Shown here piece after piece: positions 6,993 to 14,301 of a DNA stretch of 19,231 bases. Every line of letters begins with the position of its first letter. Position 1 is the first letter of the stretch. The position numbers and the translations under genes were made by a program. Source of the stretch: JAKFYM01 sp964416595 (GTDB taxonomy: Bacteria; Bdellovibrionota; UBA1018; CAIPTA01); NCBI GenBank assembly GCA_964416595.1, contig CAYQES010000036.1:1-19231 (forward strand), read 5' to 3'. The notes beneath the pieces are model-generated. The model made no database searches, had not been told where the DNA came from, and saw only the letters and a list, made by a program, of their open reading frames with translations.

Positions 6993-7934
6993 AACCACAT
7001 GAGCAATTCCAAAACTTTCCCGCAATAATTGATTCATGCAGCTGCGCACTTGATCCGCTTCTTTTAAGCTCATCTCCGCCACTTCCACTTCCGCCGTGGC
7101 CGCATACATGCGCGAAGTGATTTCCCAAATATGCAGATCGTGAATTGCCCTCACCCGTGGATCACAAGCTTGCAAGGCTTGTAATACTTTATCCGCCTTT
7201 AGGTGCCGGGGCGTGCCCTCAAGCAGCACATGACCCGAATCCAACAACAAACGGATCGACCAACGCAAAAGCACCAAAGCCAAAAGAATCGCGAGCGCTG
7301 GATCCACCCACAACCAATCGGAAAAATACGTCACGATGGCGCCCACCACCACGAGTAAACTACCCAATGCATCCGCCAGCACATGTAGAAGCGCGCCGTG
7401 AATATTACGATCTTCGTGGGAGTGATCATGGTGATGGCCGTGCTCGTGGGAATGACTATGGGGATCTTGCACTACTCGCATCAACACTAAGGCCGAAATT
7501 AGATTTATGATCATGCCGATGGCCGCTACCCCAATAAGCGGTAAGGCCAAAACCGGCTGAGGATGCAGTAAACGCTCCACCGATTCCCACACCAAGCCCC
7601 CACCCACCAAGAGCAGTAAAATTCCGTTGATAAAAGCGGCTAATACTTCCAAACGATAGAGGCCAAAACTGCGGAACTGGTTGGTAGGTAGCGCAGCTAA
7701 ATAAACTGCTAAGAGACTCATGGAGAGCGAAAAAAGATCGGCCATGAGGTGAGCCGTATCCCCCAATAGAGCCAAACTGCCCGTCAGGAAGGATCCATCG
7801 ATTTGCAGCACAAAAGCAAAGGAGCTTAAAAGGATGGCAATAATGAGAGCGGTTTTTTTGCGCTTGGAGTGATCAAAATTTTCGGCGTCGTGGGGAGAAC
7901 GTGTCATGGTCTTAGGTTTTAACTTATGGCTCAC
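6963..7934 (-). CDS. Cation diffusion facilitator, zinc-type efflux transporter
   Basis: 323 residues with a GTG start at 7934 (AGG lies 5 nt upstream); an ATG at codon 10 is the alternative. A CDF/CzcD-type antiporter that exports Zn(II) or similar metal across the inner membrane in exchange for protons. Six TM helices are visible. The transport site is formed by H62-xxx-D66 in TM2 (GDTAHLMAD) and H184-xxx-D188 in TM5 (LLHVLADALG), the His/Asp set of zinc-type members. The loop between TM4 and TM5 is a His-rich stretch (159-174), a metal-binding loop typical of ZnT/CzcD. The C-terminal cytoplasmic domain (about 235-320) carries HDLHIWEITS. It overlaps the methyltransferase end by 30 nt. No metal-responsive regulator gene is adjacent. 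Confidence 0.93.
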   Translation of the reverse strand: MSHKLKPKTMTRSPHDAENFDHSKRKKTALIIAILLSSFAFVLQIDGSFLTGSLALLGDTAHLMADLFSLSMSLLAVYLAALPTNQFRSFGLYRLEVLAAFINGILLLLVGGGLVWESVERLLHPQPVLALPLIGVAAIGMIINLISALVLMRVVQDPHSHSHEHGHHHDHSHEDRNIHGALLHVLADALGSLLVVVGAIVTYFSDWLWVDPALAILLALVLLRWSIRLLLDSGHVLLEGTPRHLKADKVLQALQACDPRVRAIHDLHIWEITSRMYAATAEVEVAEMSLKEADQVRSCMNQLLRESFGIAHVVLSLGLRKNS

Positions 7935-7979
7935 GAAACCTAAATGCCATAGAAACTAGCGATTTGTTTTGGGGCAATC

Positions 7980-8135
7980 TTAAGGAGGGCAAGGACAATG
8001 CTTAGCCACTTCAGAGGTGGAAGCCAAGCCCCTGGATGGCTCTTTGTTGGCCACAAACAAAGTGGCAAAGGCTCCTAAAAACAAGAGCACTGCACCCGCA
8101 TTGACTAAATGAATAAAAGAAATTGCCGCTTTCAC
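7980..8135 (-). CDS. Possible 51-residue membrane peptide ending CPCPP
   Basis: In the 308-nt gap between the CDF gene and tatA the minus strand has an open frame, GTG at 8135 to TAA at 7980. It gives a short basic N-terminus, a hydrophobic stretch (about 8-29, LVNAGAVLLFLGAFATLFVA) and a polar tail ending EVAKHCPCPP. An in-frame TAG lies directly before the GTG, so this is the only upstream start. No Shine-Dalgarno sequence is visible and no promoter is convincing. The single-pass layout makes it worth recording, but it could be chance. Confidence 0.35.
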   Translation of the reverse strand: MKAAISFIHLVNAGAVLLFLGAFATLFVANKEPSRGLASTSEVAKHCPCPP

Positions 8136-8203
8136 CTATAGGGTATCGGCAAAATGGATAGGAATACTTTAGTCAAATATTTAGCGGACTTTCCTACTTC
8201 GGG

Positions 8204-8235
8204 AAAATATAAAAAGCCTTTTGTATTAAAGGCTT
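8204..8235 (-). terminator. Rho-independent terminator after tatA
   Basis: An 8-bp perfect stem (AAGCCTTT, 8235-8228 / AAAGGCTT, 8221-8214, 6-nt loop) is followed on the minus strand by TTTTTATATTTT-like sequence down to about 8204. It starts 8 nt after the tatA stop and probably ends the fad/lol/lipase/tatA transcription unit. Confidence 0.85.
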
Positions 8236-8242
8236 AACAACT

Positions 8243-8470
8243 TTAGGTGGGCTTTTTTTCTTCTTGGGCTGGAAGCACAGCGTCAGGCTGGCGCACGCCT
8301 TTATCTTCGTGACCCAAGGAAGACTGCAAATCTTCTTCTCCCGATAGGCCCTTTTTGAAGGCATTCATTCCCCTGCCCAAAGCAGAACCCAATTCCGGCA
8401 AACGACGGGAACCAAAAAGCAGCACAATCACAGCCACTACGATGAGGTGTCCTAAGCTAAGTCCAAACAT
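8243..8470 (-). CDS. tatA: Twin-arginine translocase subunit TatA/TatE
   Basis: 75 residues, a normal TatA length. TatA multimers form the pore of the Tat system that exports folded proteins with twin-arginine signals. It has the short periplasmic N-terminus, one TM helix (about 5-21, LGHLIVVAVIVLLFG), the hinge and amphipathic helix with the family signature FGSRRLPELGSALGRGMNAF and FKKGL, and a polar charged tail. The ATG is preceded by AGGAG with a 6-7 nt gap. No tatB or tatC is in the window. It lies 53 nt after the lipase on the same strand and is followed by a terminator, so it may be cotranscribed with the lipase operon. Confidence 0.95.
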   Translation of the reverse strand: MFGLSLGHLIVVAVIVLLFGSRRLPELGSALGRGMNAFKKGLSGEEDLQSSLGHEDKGVRQPDAVLPAQEEKKPT

Positions 8471-8523
8471 GGGTAACTCCTTTTTTTAATTGGTAACAGG
8501 ATGCACAAGAATTGGCAAGAGCA

Positions 8524-9381
8524 TCAAAATCCCTCCCGCTGGAGATTTTCATAAATGAGCTTGTACATCTGCAAAGATTTTTCTTCCTCGTCCAAAAAAC
8601 GCCCACCATGGTGGTTCATTTGACCTAAGTGATCTAATTCTAGTGTGGCAATTTCTCTTCCCCACCCCTGGGAATCAAAGGGCACCATGCCATCATGGCC
8701 TTGCTGCGCTAAGGAGTGTGCTTCGGCTTCTAACCAGTGCGCCGGGAACCATAAAAAATAGCTCATATTTTTGGCGGCAAAACTGGCCTTGGTGCGCACA
8801 GAGTAATAACGGATCCCAGGTTGATCGGGCACCCGCGGATTGAATCGTGCCATGGAATCGGTGGTCAATTCTTTTAAGAAATGCCGCTGCTCCATGTCGT
8901 AGCCAAGCACGCGAAAAAACCAGTACCAAAACCCGCGGCCATCTATTTGCCGAGCGGCCCAGTTAGCGAGCGGCGTGCCTTTATGAGGCGTGCCGATGGT
9001 GGTAATAGATACAATTTGTTTAGATTTAAAAATTGTGGCCAAAAATCTTGCGTCCAATCCACCCAAAGAGTGGGCAACAATGTTTACGGGCTTTCCCTTT
9101 AAATCTGTTTCCAGAAAATTCTTTAAAACTGCCGCCCGCTCCCCGATGCTGCCATCGGTGGAAAGTTCAGCCACGTATACGGGCGTACGTGTAGCACTGT
9201 AAAATTCCTTGATACCCCGAAAGTATTCCCCAAAATCCAAAAAACCGATTTGTAGCCTACTACCCTTCACGGTGGCGCCGTGCACGAGCACAATCGGATT
9301 CCTAAGTGGTTTTTCTCCCTCTAAGCTCGGCAAAGCTTGCGCAAGAGAAGGCAATAAAAAGAGGATCAACCAAAGCTTCAT
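8524..9381 (-). CDS. Secreted alpha/beta-hydrolase, triacylglycerol lipase-like
   Basis: 285 residues with a Sec-type signal peptide (MKLWLILFLLPSLAQA, cut about 16/17; no lipobox Cys and no twin Arg). The fold resembles bacterial family I lipases: oxyanion-side motif IVLVHG (30-35), nucleophile elbow AHSLGG with S105, GTPHKGTPLA (130-139), catalytic Asp in HDGMVP (D230) and catalytic His in DHLGQMN (H251), matching the NDGxV and NHLDxxN motifs of the family. It would hydrolyse acyl esters in the periplasm or outside the cell. Its ATG overlaps the LolC/E stop (ATGA), indicating translational coupling. No Lif-type foldase gene is seen here. PGAP1-like or phospholipase activity is possible. Confidence 0.85.
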   Translation of the reverse strand: MKLWLILFLLPSLAQALPSLEGEKPLRNPIVLVHGATVKGSRLQIGFLDFGEYFRGIKEFYSATRTPVYVAELSTDGSIGERAAVLKNFLETDLKGKPVNIVAHSLGGLDARFLATIFKSKQIVSITTIGTPHKGTPLANWAARQIDGRGFWYWFFRVLGYDMEQRHFLKELTTDSMARFNPRVPDQPGIRYYSVRTKASFAAKNMSYFLWFPAHWLEAEAHSLAQQGHDGMVPFDSQGWGREIATLELDHLGQMNHHGGRFLDEEEKSLQMYKLIYENLQREGF

Positions 9382-10601
9382 ACGTTGCGAATTCCTTCTA
9401 AGGGAGAAAGCTTGGCCGCTGAGCGCGCGGGGAAAAAAGCCGCCAATAAAACAATTAAAAAGGCCGTTACAACTACGAGCGAAATAAAGAGCGGAGATAT
9501 TTTCACGGGTAAACTGCGGTCGTAAAAAATATCAGGTAGCTCTATTAGGGAATGGCTGCGCAAGAAAAACGTAATGCTAAGGCCTGCGATCAAGCCGAGC
9601 ACTGTGCCAATATTGCCGATCATTCCCCCTTGCACCAAAAATATTTTACCGATCTGGGCGGAAGTTGCGCCCATGGCTTGCAGAATAGCGATCTCTTTTC
9701 GCTTCTCCGTTACGGTCATTTTGAGGGAGGTCACAATATTAAAACTTGCCACAAGGATAATCATCGCGAGGATCACAAACATCGTGATGCGCTCAAGTTT
9801 TAGGGAGGCAAAAAGATGGGCGTTCAGTTGGTTCCAATCTTTCACGAGAAAATCTTCCCCAAGCTCTTCGCGAATCGCGCTTCCACTCAGTTCACTATGC
9901 TCAAAATCTTTTACACTCACCTCGATGCGATTCACTTTATTGGGGCGTCCGAGAAATTCCTGCACAGCTTCTAAAGATCCATAGGCCGTGTGCAAATCTT
10001 TTTCCGGAATGCCGCTGGAAAAAATACCGTCCACTCGAAACACACGCATCCTCGGCACACTCTCCATGGGACCTTCGGTTTCGATGGGAGAAATCACTTG
10101 CACCTTATCCCCGGGGAGCACTCCGAGTTGATAAGCCAATTCTTTTCCGATCCACAAACCATCCCGCGAAAGAACCTTGGGGCCATCCACGGCTTCCACT
10201 AATAAATGAGAAAGCACACTCATCTGGCTCTCAGAAACTCCCCGCATACCCATGCCAGCAACTTTTTTGCCCGCCCGTAAAATTGCTTCCGTGGCGAGCA
10301 CAGGATTTACAGATAAAATATCGGGCGATAAGGAATACACTTTATCCACCCGCTCGGAAGGAAATTCAAAATACGCGTCCTCCACGTGAGTGGCGCGGGT
10401 GGCGAGAATATGAAATTCGCCCTGGGCCAGGCGGCTTTTGAGCGCGCCTTCAAAGCCATCCATCACGGATAGGATCACGATCAAGGTGGCCACGCCCACG
10501 GCCACACCAGCGATGGATAGGAAAGTGATCAACGACAAAAAAGCATTATTCTTTTTCGAGCGTAAATACCTAAGGCCCAGAAAAAAAGAAAAGCCCGCCA
10601 T
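9378..10601 (-). CDS. lolC: Lipoprotein-releasing ABC permease, LolC/LolE family
   Basis: 407 residues, the usual length. LolC/E-type permeases extract mature lipoproteins from the inner membrane and hand them to LolA. It has TM1 (about 22-46, starting after LGLRYLRSKKNNAFLSLIT), a large periplasmic domain (about 48-268), then TM2 (271-293), TM3 (about 320-346) and TM4 (371-392) in the MacB/FtsX-type arrangement. The coupling segment EKRKEIAILQAMGA (299-312) and the PARSAAKLSPLEGIRNV end are typical. No lolD ATPase or second permease gene is next to it, so it may act as a homodimer (LolF style) with LolD encoded elsewhere. It starts 3 nt after the fadJ stop and overlaps the lipase start. Confidence 0.93.
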   Translation of the reverse strand: MAGFSFFLGLRYLRSKKNNAFLSLITFLSIAGVAVGVATLIVILSVMDGFEGALKSRLAQGEFHILATRATHVEDAYFEFPSERVDKVYSLSPDILSVNPVLATEAILRAGKKVAGMGMRGVSESQMSVLSHLLVEAVDGPKVLSRDGLWIGKELAYQLGVLPGDKVQVISPIETEGPMESVPRMRVFRVDGIFSSGIPEKDLHTAYGSLEAVQEFLGRPNKVNRIEVSVKDFEHSELSGSAIREELGEDFLVKDWNQLNAHLFASLKLERITMFVILAMIILVASFNIVTSLKMTVTEKRKEIAILQAMGATSAQIGKIFLVQGGMIGNIGTVLGLIAGLSITFFLRSHSLIELPDIFYDRSLPVKISPLFISLVVVTAFLIVLLAAFFPARSAAKLSPLEGIRNV

Positions 10602-10604
10602 GGC

Positions 10605-12722
10605 TTAGTAGAACGAACCCCGGCGAGCAATATCCATGAGGGCTTGGTTTGGTTTCACGCGCTCACCGCCACCTGCGGCGGCGAATTTCGTTAGAACCTC
10701 CACAATTTTCCGGGGAGATTCACTATCAGCGTAACGGAGGAGTCCACCACGGAAAGGCGGAAAGCCCGTGCCCATGATCATGCCGAGATCCACTTCTCCC
10801 GGAGTTTTCACCACTTCTTCTTTTAGCGCGAGGGCCGCTTCATTGATCATGGGATAAAGCATCCGTTGCACAAGCTCACCATCATTTAAGCCAGTGCTCT
10901 TTGTGGTGCGCTTCGGAACCAATTGCAGAATGGAATCATCAACGCCGAGTTGTTTGCCGTTTTCATACACATAAAAACCCTTGCCATTTTTGCGGCCCAA
11001 ACGGCCACTTTTAGCAATCGCTTCAGAAACAGGGCAGGCTTCGGCGCGGGCACCAAAAGCTTGGTGCAGAATTTTAGCCACTTTAGCGGCCACATCGATT
11101 CCCACTTCATCCACGAGGCGAATCGGGCCCATGGGCATACCAAAATCCAACATCACGCGATCGATGCGTTCTACGGAAACGCCTTCATCGAACAAAAACA
11201 TGGCTTCGTTCATGTAGGGCAAGAGTAATCGATTCACCAAGAAGCCCGGACCATCTTTCACCACGATCGGTGTTTTGCCGAGGCGTTTGGCTAGTTCAAA
11301 AAGCGTAGCCACAGTTTCGGGAGAGGTTTTTGCGCCCGCAATCACTTCGATCAGCGGCATGCGGGATACTGGATTGAAAAAGTGGAAGCCACCCACATTC
11401 TGCGGGCGCTTAGCAACGCTTTGCATTTCCGTGATCGAAAGGGAGCTTGTGTTGGAAGCAAAGATACAATTTTCGGAAACGTGATTCTCGGCTTCCTGGA
11501 GAACCTTCTTTTTCACTTCCATATTCTCCACTACGGCTTCCACCACCACATCAAGCATGCGGAAACCGGAGAAATCCAGGGTACCACTGATATTGCCCAT
11601 TTTTCCCATGAATTGGGGTTTGGTCATGCGTTTGCGTTTCAGAGCAAAACCAAAATTTTCGCCCGCTTGCTGGAGGCCTAAACCCACCGCATCCCAATTC
11701 AGATCTTTCATGCGGATAGGAATATCTTTATTGGCGAACGCCCAAGCAATTCCACCGCCCATCACGCCGGCGCCGAGCACAGCGGCCCGCTCTACTTTCC
11801 TGGCTTGCACTTCAGGGCCCACGCCATTGGTTTTCTTTACGCTTTCAGAAAGTTGGAAGAGCTCAATCAAGCGCTTCGAGATCGAAGTAACCGCGAGGAG
11901 CGCGAAAGCCTTCGCTTCCCGCCTCAAAGCCTCTTCCATTTCCACGCCGTGGATATCGGCCAAGAGCTGCAGGATTTTTAAAGGTGCGGGATATTTACCC
12001 TTACTATTTTTCATCACCTGCTTATGGGCCTGAGAGAAAATGATTTTCCGGAACGGGAAAGCTTCCATTACTTTATTCATGAAAGTGTGCACCCGACGGC
12101 CGGGTTTACCTTGATTTTTCTTCGCCCACTCAAGAGCTCGCTCATTGAAATCTTGTTGGGGTAAATACGCATCCACGAGGCCCATTTTGTAGGCGCGCAC
12201 GCCGTCCACTTGTTTGCCCGTGAGAATCATATCGAGGGCAGTGGGAAGAGGCACAAGCCTTGGAAGGCGAACGGATCCGCCGAAGCCGGGCAAAATCCCG
12301 AGCATCACTTCGGGCAAACCAATTTTTACGGCTTTACTATCGCTCGCCACGCGCTTTTTGCACGCAAGGGATAGTTCAAAACCCCCACCGAGGCATGCGC
12401 CGCTAATGGCCGCCACAGTTTCGCATTTTAGTTTAGAAAAGCGATGGATCACTTGTTGGCCCGCGGTGGCTCCTTCCACGGCTTTTTCTAAAGTATCAAG
12501 ACCCTTAATCAAGTTGATATCGGCGCCAGCGATGAAAATTTCACTTTTGCCGCTAGTAAGGAGAACGCCTTTAAGATTGCTGCGGGCATTTAGTTCTGCC
12601 ACGTGAGCATCTAAATCTTTCAAGGCCCGCTCGGTAAAAATATTGGCCTTACTGTCTGGCTGGTCGAAGCAGAGCTCCACCCATCCTTCGCCCCGTTCGA
12701 TGAGTTTGAAGTTTGTGCTCAT
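10605..12722 (-). CDS. fadJ: Fatty acid oxidation multifunctional protein, FadJ/FadB type
   Basis: 705 residues from the ATG at 12722, preceded by GAGGAG with a 9-nt gap; the longer frame to 12794 runs back into the thiolase and is not needed. It carries enoyl-CoA hydratase and 3-hydroxyacyl-CoA dehydrogenase activities of beta-oxidation. N-terminal crotonase domain (about 1-190): IAGADI (64-69) and GACLGGGFELS, with catalytic E116 and E138 (GLPEVMLG). NAD-binding domain from about 311: GAGVMGGGIA (317-326), catalytic H447 in GGFHFFNP, and C-terminal dimer domains with KDGPGFLVNRLL. Length and layout fit FadJ (about 714 aa) slightly better than FadB. It lies 4 nt after the thiolase gene, as the alpha partner of an alpha/beta complex. 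Confidence 0.95.
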   Translation of the reverse strand: MSTNFKLIERGEGWVELCFDQPDSKANIFTERALKDLDAHVAELNARSNLKGVLLTSGKSEIFIAGADINLIKGLDTLEKAVEGATAGQQVIHRFSKLKCETVAAISGACLGGGFELSLACKKRVASDSKAVKIGLPEVMLGILPGFGGSVRLPRLVPLPTALDMILTGKQVDGVRAYKMGLVDAYLPQQDFNERALEWAKKNQGKPGRRVHTFMNKVMEAFPFRKIIFSQAHKQVMKNSKGKYPAPLKILQLLADIHGVEMEEALRREAKAFALLAVTSISKRLIELFQLSESVKKTNGVGPEVQARKVERAAVLGAGVMGGGIAWAFANKDIPIRMKDLNWDAVGLGLQQAGENFGFALKRKRMTKPQFMGKMGNISGTLDFSGFRMLDVVVEAVVENMEVKKKVLQEAENHVSENCIFASNTSSLSITEMQSVAKRPQNVGGFHFFNPVSRMPLIEVIAGAKTSPETVATLFELAKRLGKTPIVVKDGPGFLVNRLLLPYMNEAMFLFDEGVSVERIDRVMLDFGMPMGPIRLVDEVGIDVAAKVAKILHQAFGARAEACPVSEAIAKSGRLGRKNGKGFYVYENGKQLGVDDSILQLVPKRTTKSTGLNDGELVQRMLYPMINEAALALKEEVVKTPGEVDLGMIMGTGFPPFRGGLLRYADSESPRKIVEVLTKFAAAGGGERVKPNQALMDIARRGSFY

Positions 12723-12726
12723 GGTT

Positions 12727-14049
12727 TTATACTCCTCTTTCAACAACACACGCGCCTCCTTGCCCACCACCGATGCATAGGGTGGAGAGAGCAAACTGCT
12801 TTCCGCTCCGCTTGAGTTCTTTTAAAGCCGTTAACACGATCCGCGCGCCGCTCGATCCCACAGGATGGCCAAGAGCGATGGCACCGCCATTGGGATTAAG
12901 TTTGGCTGGATTCACTTCCCCTACTGCCTCTGAGAGTCCTAGTTTTTCTTTGCACCACTCCCGGGAAGCCATGGCTTTGGTGACTGCGATCACCTGGGCC
13001 GCAAAGGCTTCGTTGATTTCGAGCACGTCCATATCCGAAAGTTTTAATCCCGCTTTTTGAAGAGCCACATGAGTAGCGTAAGCGGGGCCTAAGCCCATGC
13101 GTTCAGGTTCATGGCCCGTAAAGGCGATAGAACGGATGCGGCCGAGAACATTATAGCCTGCGGCTTTCGCTTTTTCTGCGCTCATCATGGCCAGCACCAC
13201 GGCGCCATCGGTGATCGGGCAAGCATTGCCCACCGTGACGGTGCCGTTCACGCGGTCAAAGTAGGGTTTTAGTTTTGCGAGCTGCTCGAGGCTTTGGCCT
13301 TTCCGGGGGCCAATATCTTGCTTCACGATATTTTTGTAAGAAGTGGGAATGCCCACGGGAATAATTTCTTCGCCGAGTTTGCCATTTTCCTGGGACTGCA
13401 CGGCTTTCCGATGGGATTCCACGGCGAAACGGTCTTGGTCTTCCCTCGAGATACGAAATTCTTTCGCGAGGAGATCCGCGGTTTGGCCCATATTCATCCC
13501 ACAGAAAGGATCCGTAAGCCCCTCTTGGATGGCCACGATGGGATTGAGGAATTTTCCGAGCGGCATCCGGAGCAGCATCGCAATTTTTTGGGGTGCAGTT
13601 TTTGCGCGCATCATCTGGGCAAAGAAATCTACCGCTTCGGGGCGATAGATGAGCGGCATACCACTCATACTCTCGGTGCCACCCACCATCATCACTTCCG
13701 CTTGGCCCGTGGCGATTTTTATATAGGCTTGTTGGATCGCTTCTAGCCCTGAGGCGCAGTTACGGTGCACAGAATAGCCCGGAATGGATTTATGCAAACC
13801 CGCTTGCATGCCCACCACGCGGGAAACGTTGGCGGCGTCTTCCGGGGAGCCCACGTTACCTAAACAAACTTCATCTACTTTAACACGCGCCTTCGGTCCG
13901 TGACCGTCCCCAATTTCCAAACGCTCCAGCAATTCTCGCATCGCCACGCGCCCGAGCTCATGGGCCCGCACTTTGGCAAACTCCGCGCCCGACTTCACGA
14001 AAGGTGTACGTACTCCGTCTACAATCACTACATCCCTTAGCCCGTTCAT
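12727..14049 (-). CDS. fadI: 3-ketoacyl-CoA thiolase (acetyl-CoA acyltransferase), FadI type
   Basis: 440 residues, close to FadI (about 436) and longer than FadA. Thiolase cleaves 3-ketoacyl-CoA with CoA to acetyl-CoA and a shortened acyl-CoA, the last step of beta-oxidation. Active-site residues are all present: nucleophile C98 (HRNCASG), N346 (NEAFA; His in many biosynthetic thiolases), H395 (GGAIALGHPVGSSGAR) and C425 (CIGGGQGGA). The ATG has AAAGGAGA 6 nt upstream. First gene of the minus-strand operon, paired with fadJ as the beta subunit. No acyl-CoA dehydrogenase or acyl-CoA synthetase gene lies in the window. Confidence 0.95.
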   Translation of the reverse strand: MNGLRDVVIVDGVRTPFVKSGAEFAKVRAHELGRVAMRELLERLEIGDGHGPKARVKVDEVCLGNVGSPEDAANVSRVVGMQAGLHKSIPGYSVHRNCASGLEAIQQAYIKIATGQAEVMMVGGTESMSGMPLIYRPEAVDFFAQMMRAKTAPQKIAMLLRMPLGKFLNPIVAIQEGLTDPFCGMNMGQTADLLAKEFRISREDQDRFAVESHRKAVQSQENGKLGEEIIPVGIPTSYKNIVKQDIGPRKGQSLEQLAKLKPYFDRVNGTVTVGNACPITDGAVVLAMMSAEKAKAAGYNVLGRIRSIAFTGHEPERMGLGPAYATHVALQKAGLKLSDMDVLEINEAFAAQVIAVTKAMASREWCKEKLGLSEAVGEVNPAKLNPNGGAIALGHPVGSSGARIVLTALKELKRSGKQFALSTLCIGGGQGGACVVERGV

Positions 14050-14077
14050 AGAGACTCTCCTTTGGAAATTCTCTAGT

Positions 14078-14083
14078 ATTGTA
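14078..14083 (-). promoter_or_regulatory. Candidate -10 for the fadI operon
   Basis: On the minus strand TACAAT lies 28 nt before the fadI start, with a second hexamer TATACT just upstream (14092-14087). Neither has a good -35 at usual spacing. Position and composition are plausible but the assignment is weak; I see no convincing FadR-like palindrome. Confidence 0.3.
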
Positions 14084-14137
14084 CACAGTATAGGTCCTGA
14101 AGGGCTAAGGTTTTTGGAAGCAGAAAATCAAAATAAT

Positions 14138-14168
14138 GCAATGCGACTTCGCGGCGAAGTTGCATTGC
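14138..14168. repeat. 31-nt near-perfect inverted repeat
   Basis: GCAATGCGACTTCGC (14138-14152) and GCGAAGTTGCATTGC (14154-14168) are complementary at 14 of 15 positions; the other is a G-U pair if read as plus-strand RNA. Only one base separates the arms, so the real loop is 3-5 nt inside the stem. It sits between the barrel gene's terminator and the fadI promoter region, outside any gene. There is no T-run on either side, so it is not a usual terminator. Confidence 0.7.
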
Positions 14169-14236
14169 GTAAACATACCGCTAGCACAAGAACGCACCGA
14201 TTCTCCGCGCCGGCGAAGCCATGCGTCGCAAACCCC

Positions 14237-14279
14237 AAAATAGGAGAACCCCGTGCCAGGGGGATGGGCACAGGGTTCT
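14237..14279 (-). terminator. Terminator of the outer-membrane barrel gene
   Basis: A 13-bp stem (14267-14279 with 14245-14257, 9-nt loop) starts 23 nt past the barrel gene's stop. On the minus strand the single non-Watson-Crick position is a G-U pair, whereas on the plus strand it would be a C-A mismatch, so it is built for minus-strand RNA. A modest T-tract (TATTTT) follows. Confidence 0.75.
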
Positions 14280-14301
14280 TGGGGGAGGGAGATTTTAAAA
14301 T

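Noticed and set aside
8524..9381. Tat export of the lipase by the neighbouring TatA
   Set aside because: The lipase signal (MKLWLILFLLPSLAQA) has no twin arginine, so Sec export is expected; linkage to tatA may be coincidental.
11557..12033. 158-residue plus-strand frame inside fadJ
   Set aside because: Antisense shadow of a strongly conserved gene, no ribosome site or recognisable domain. The same holds for 13294-13746 opposite fadI.
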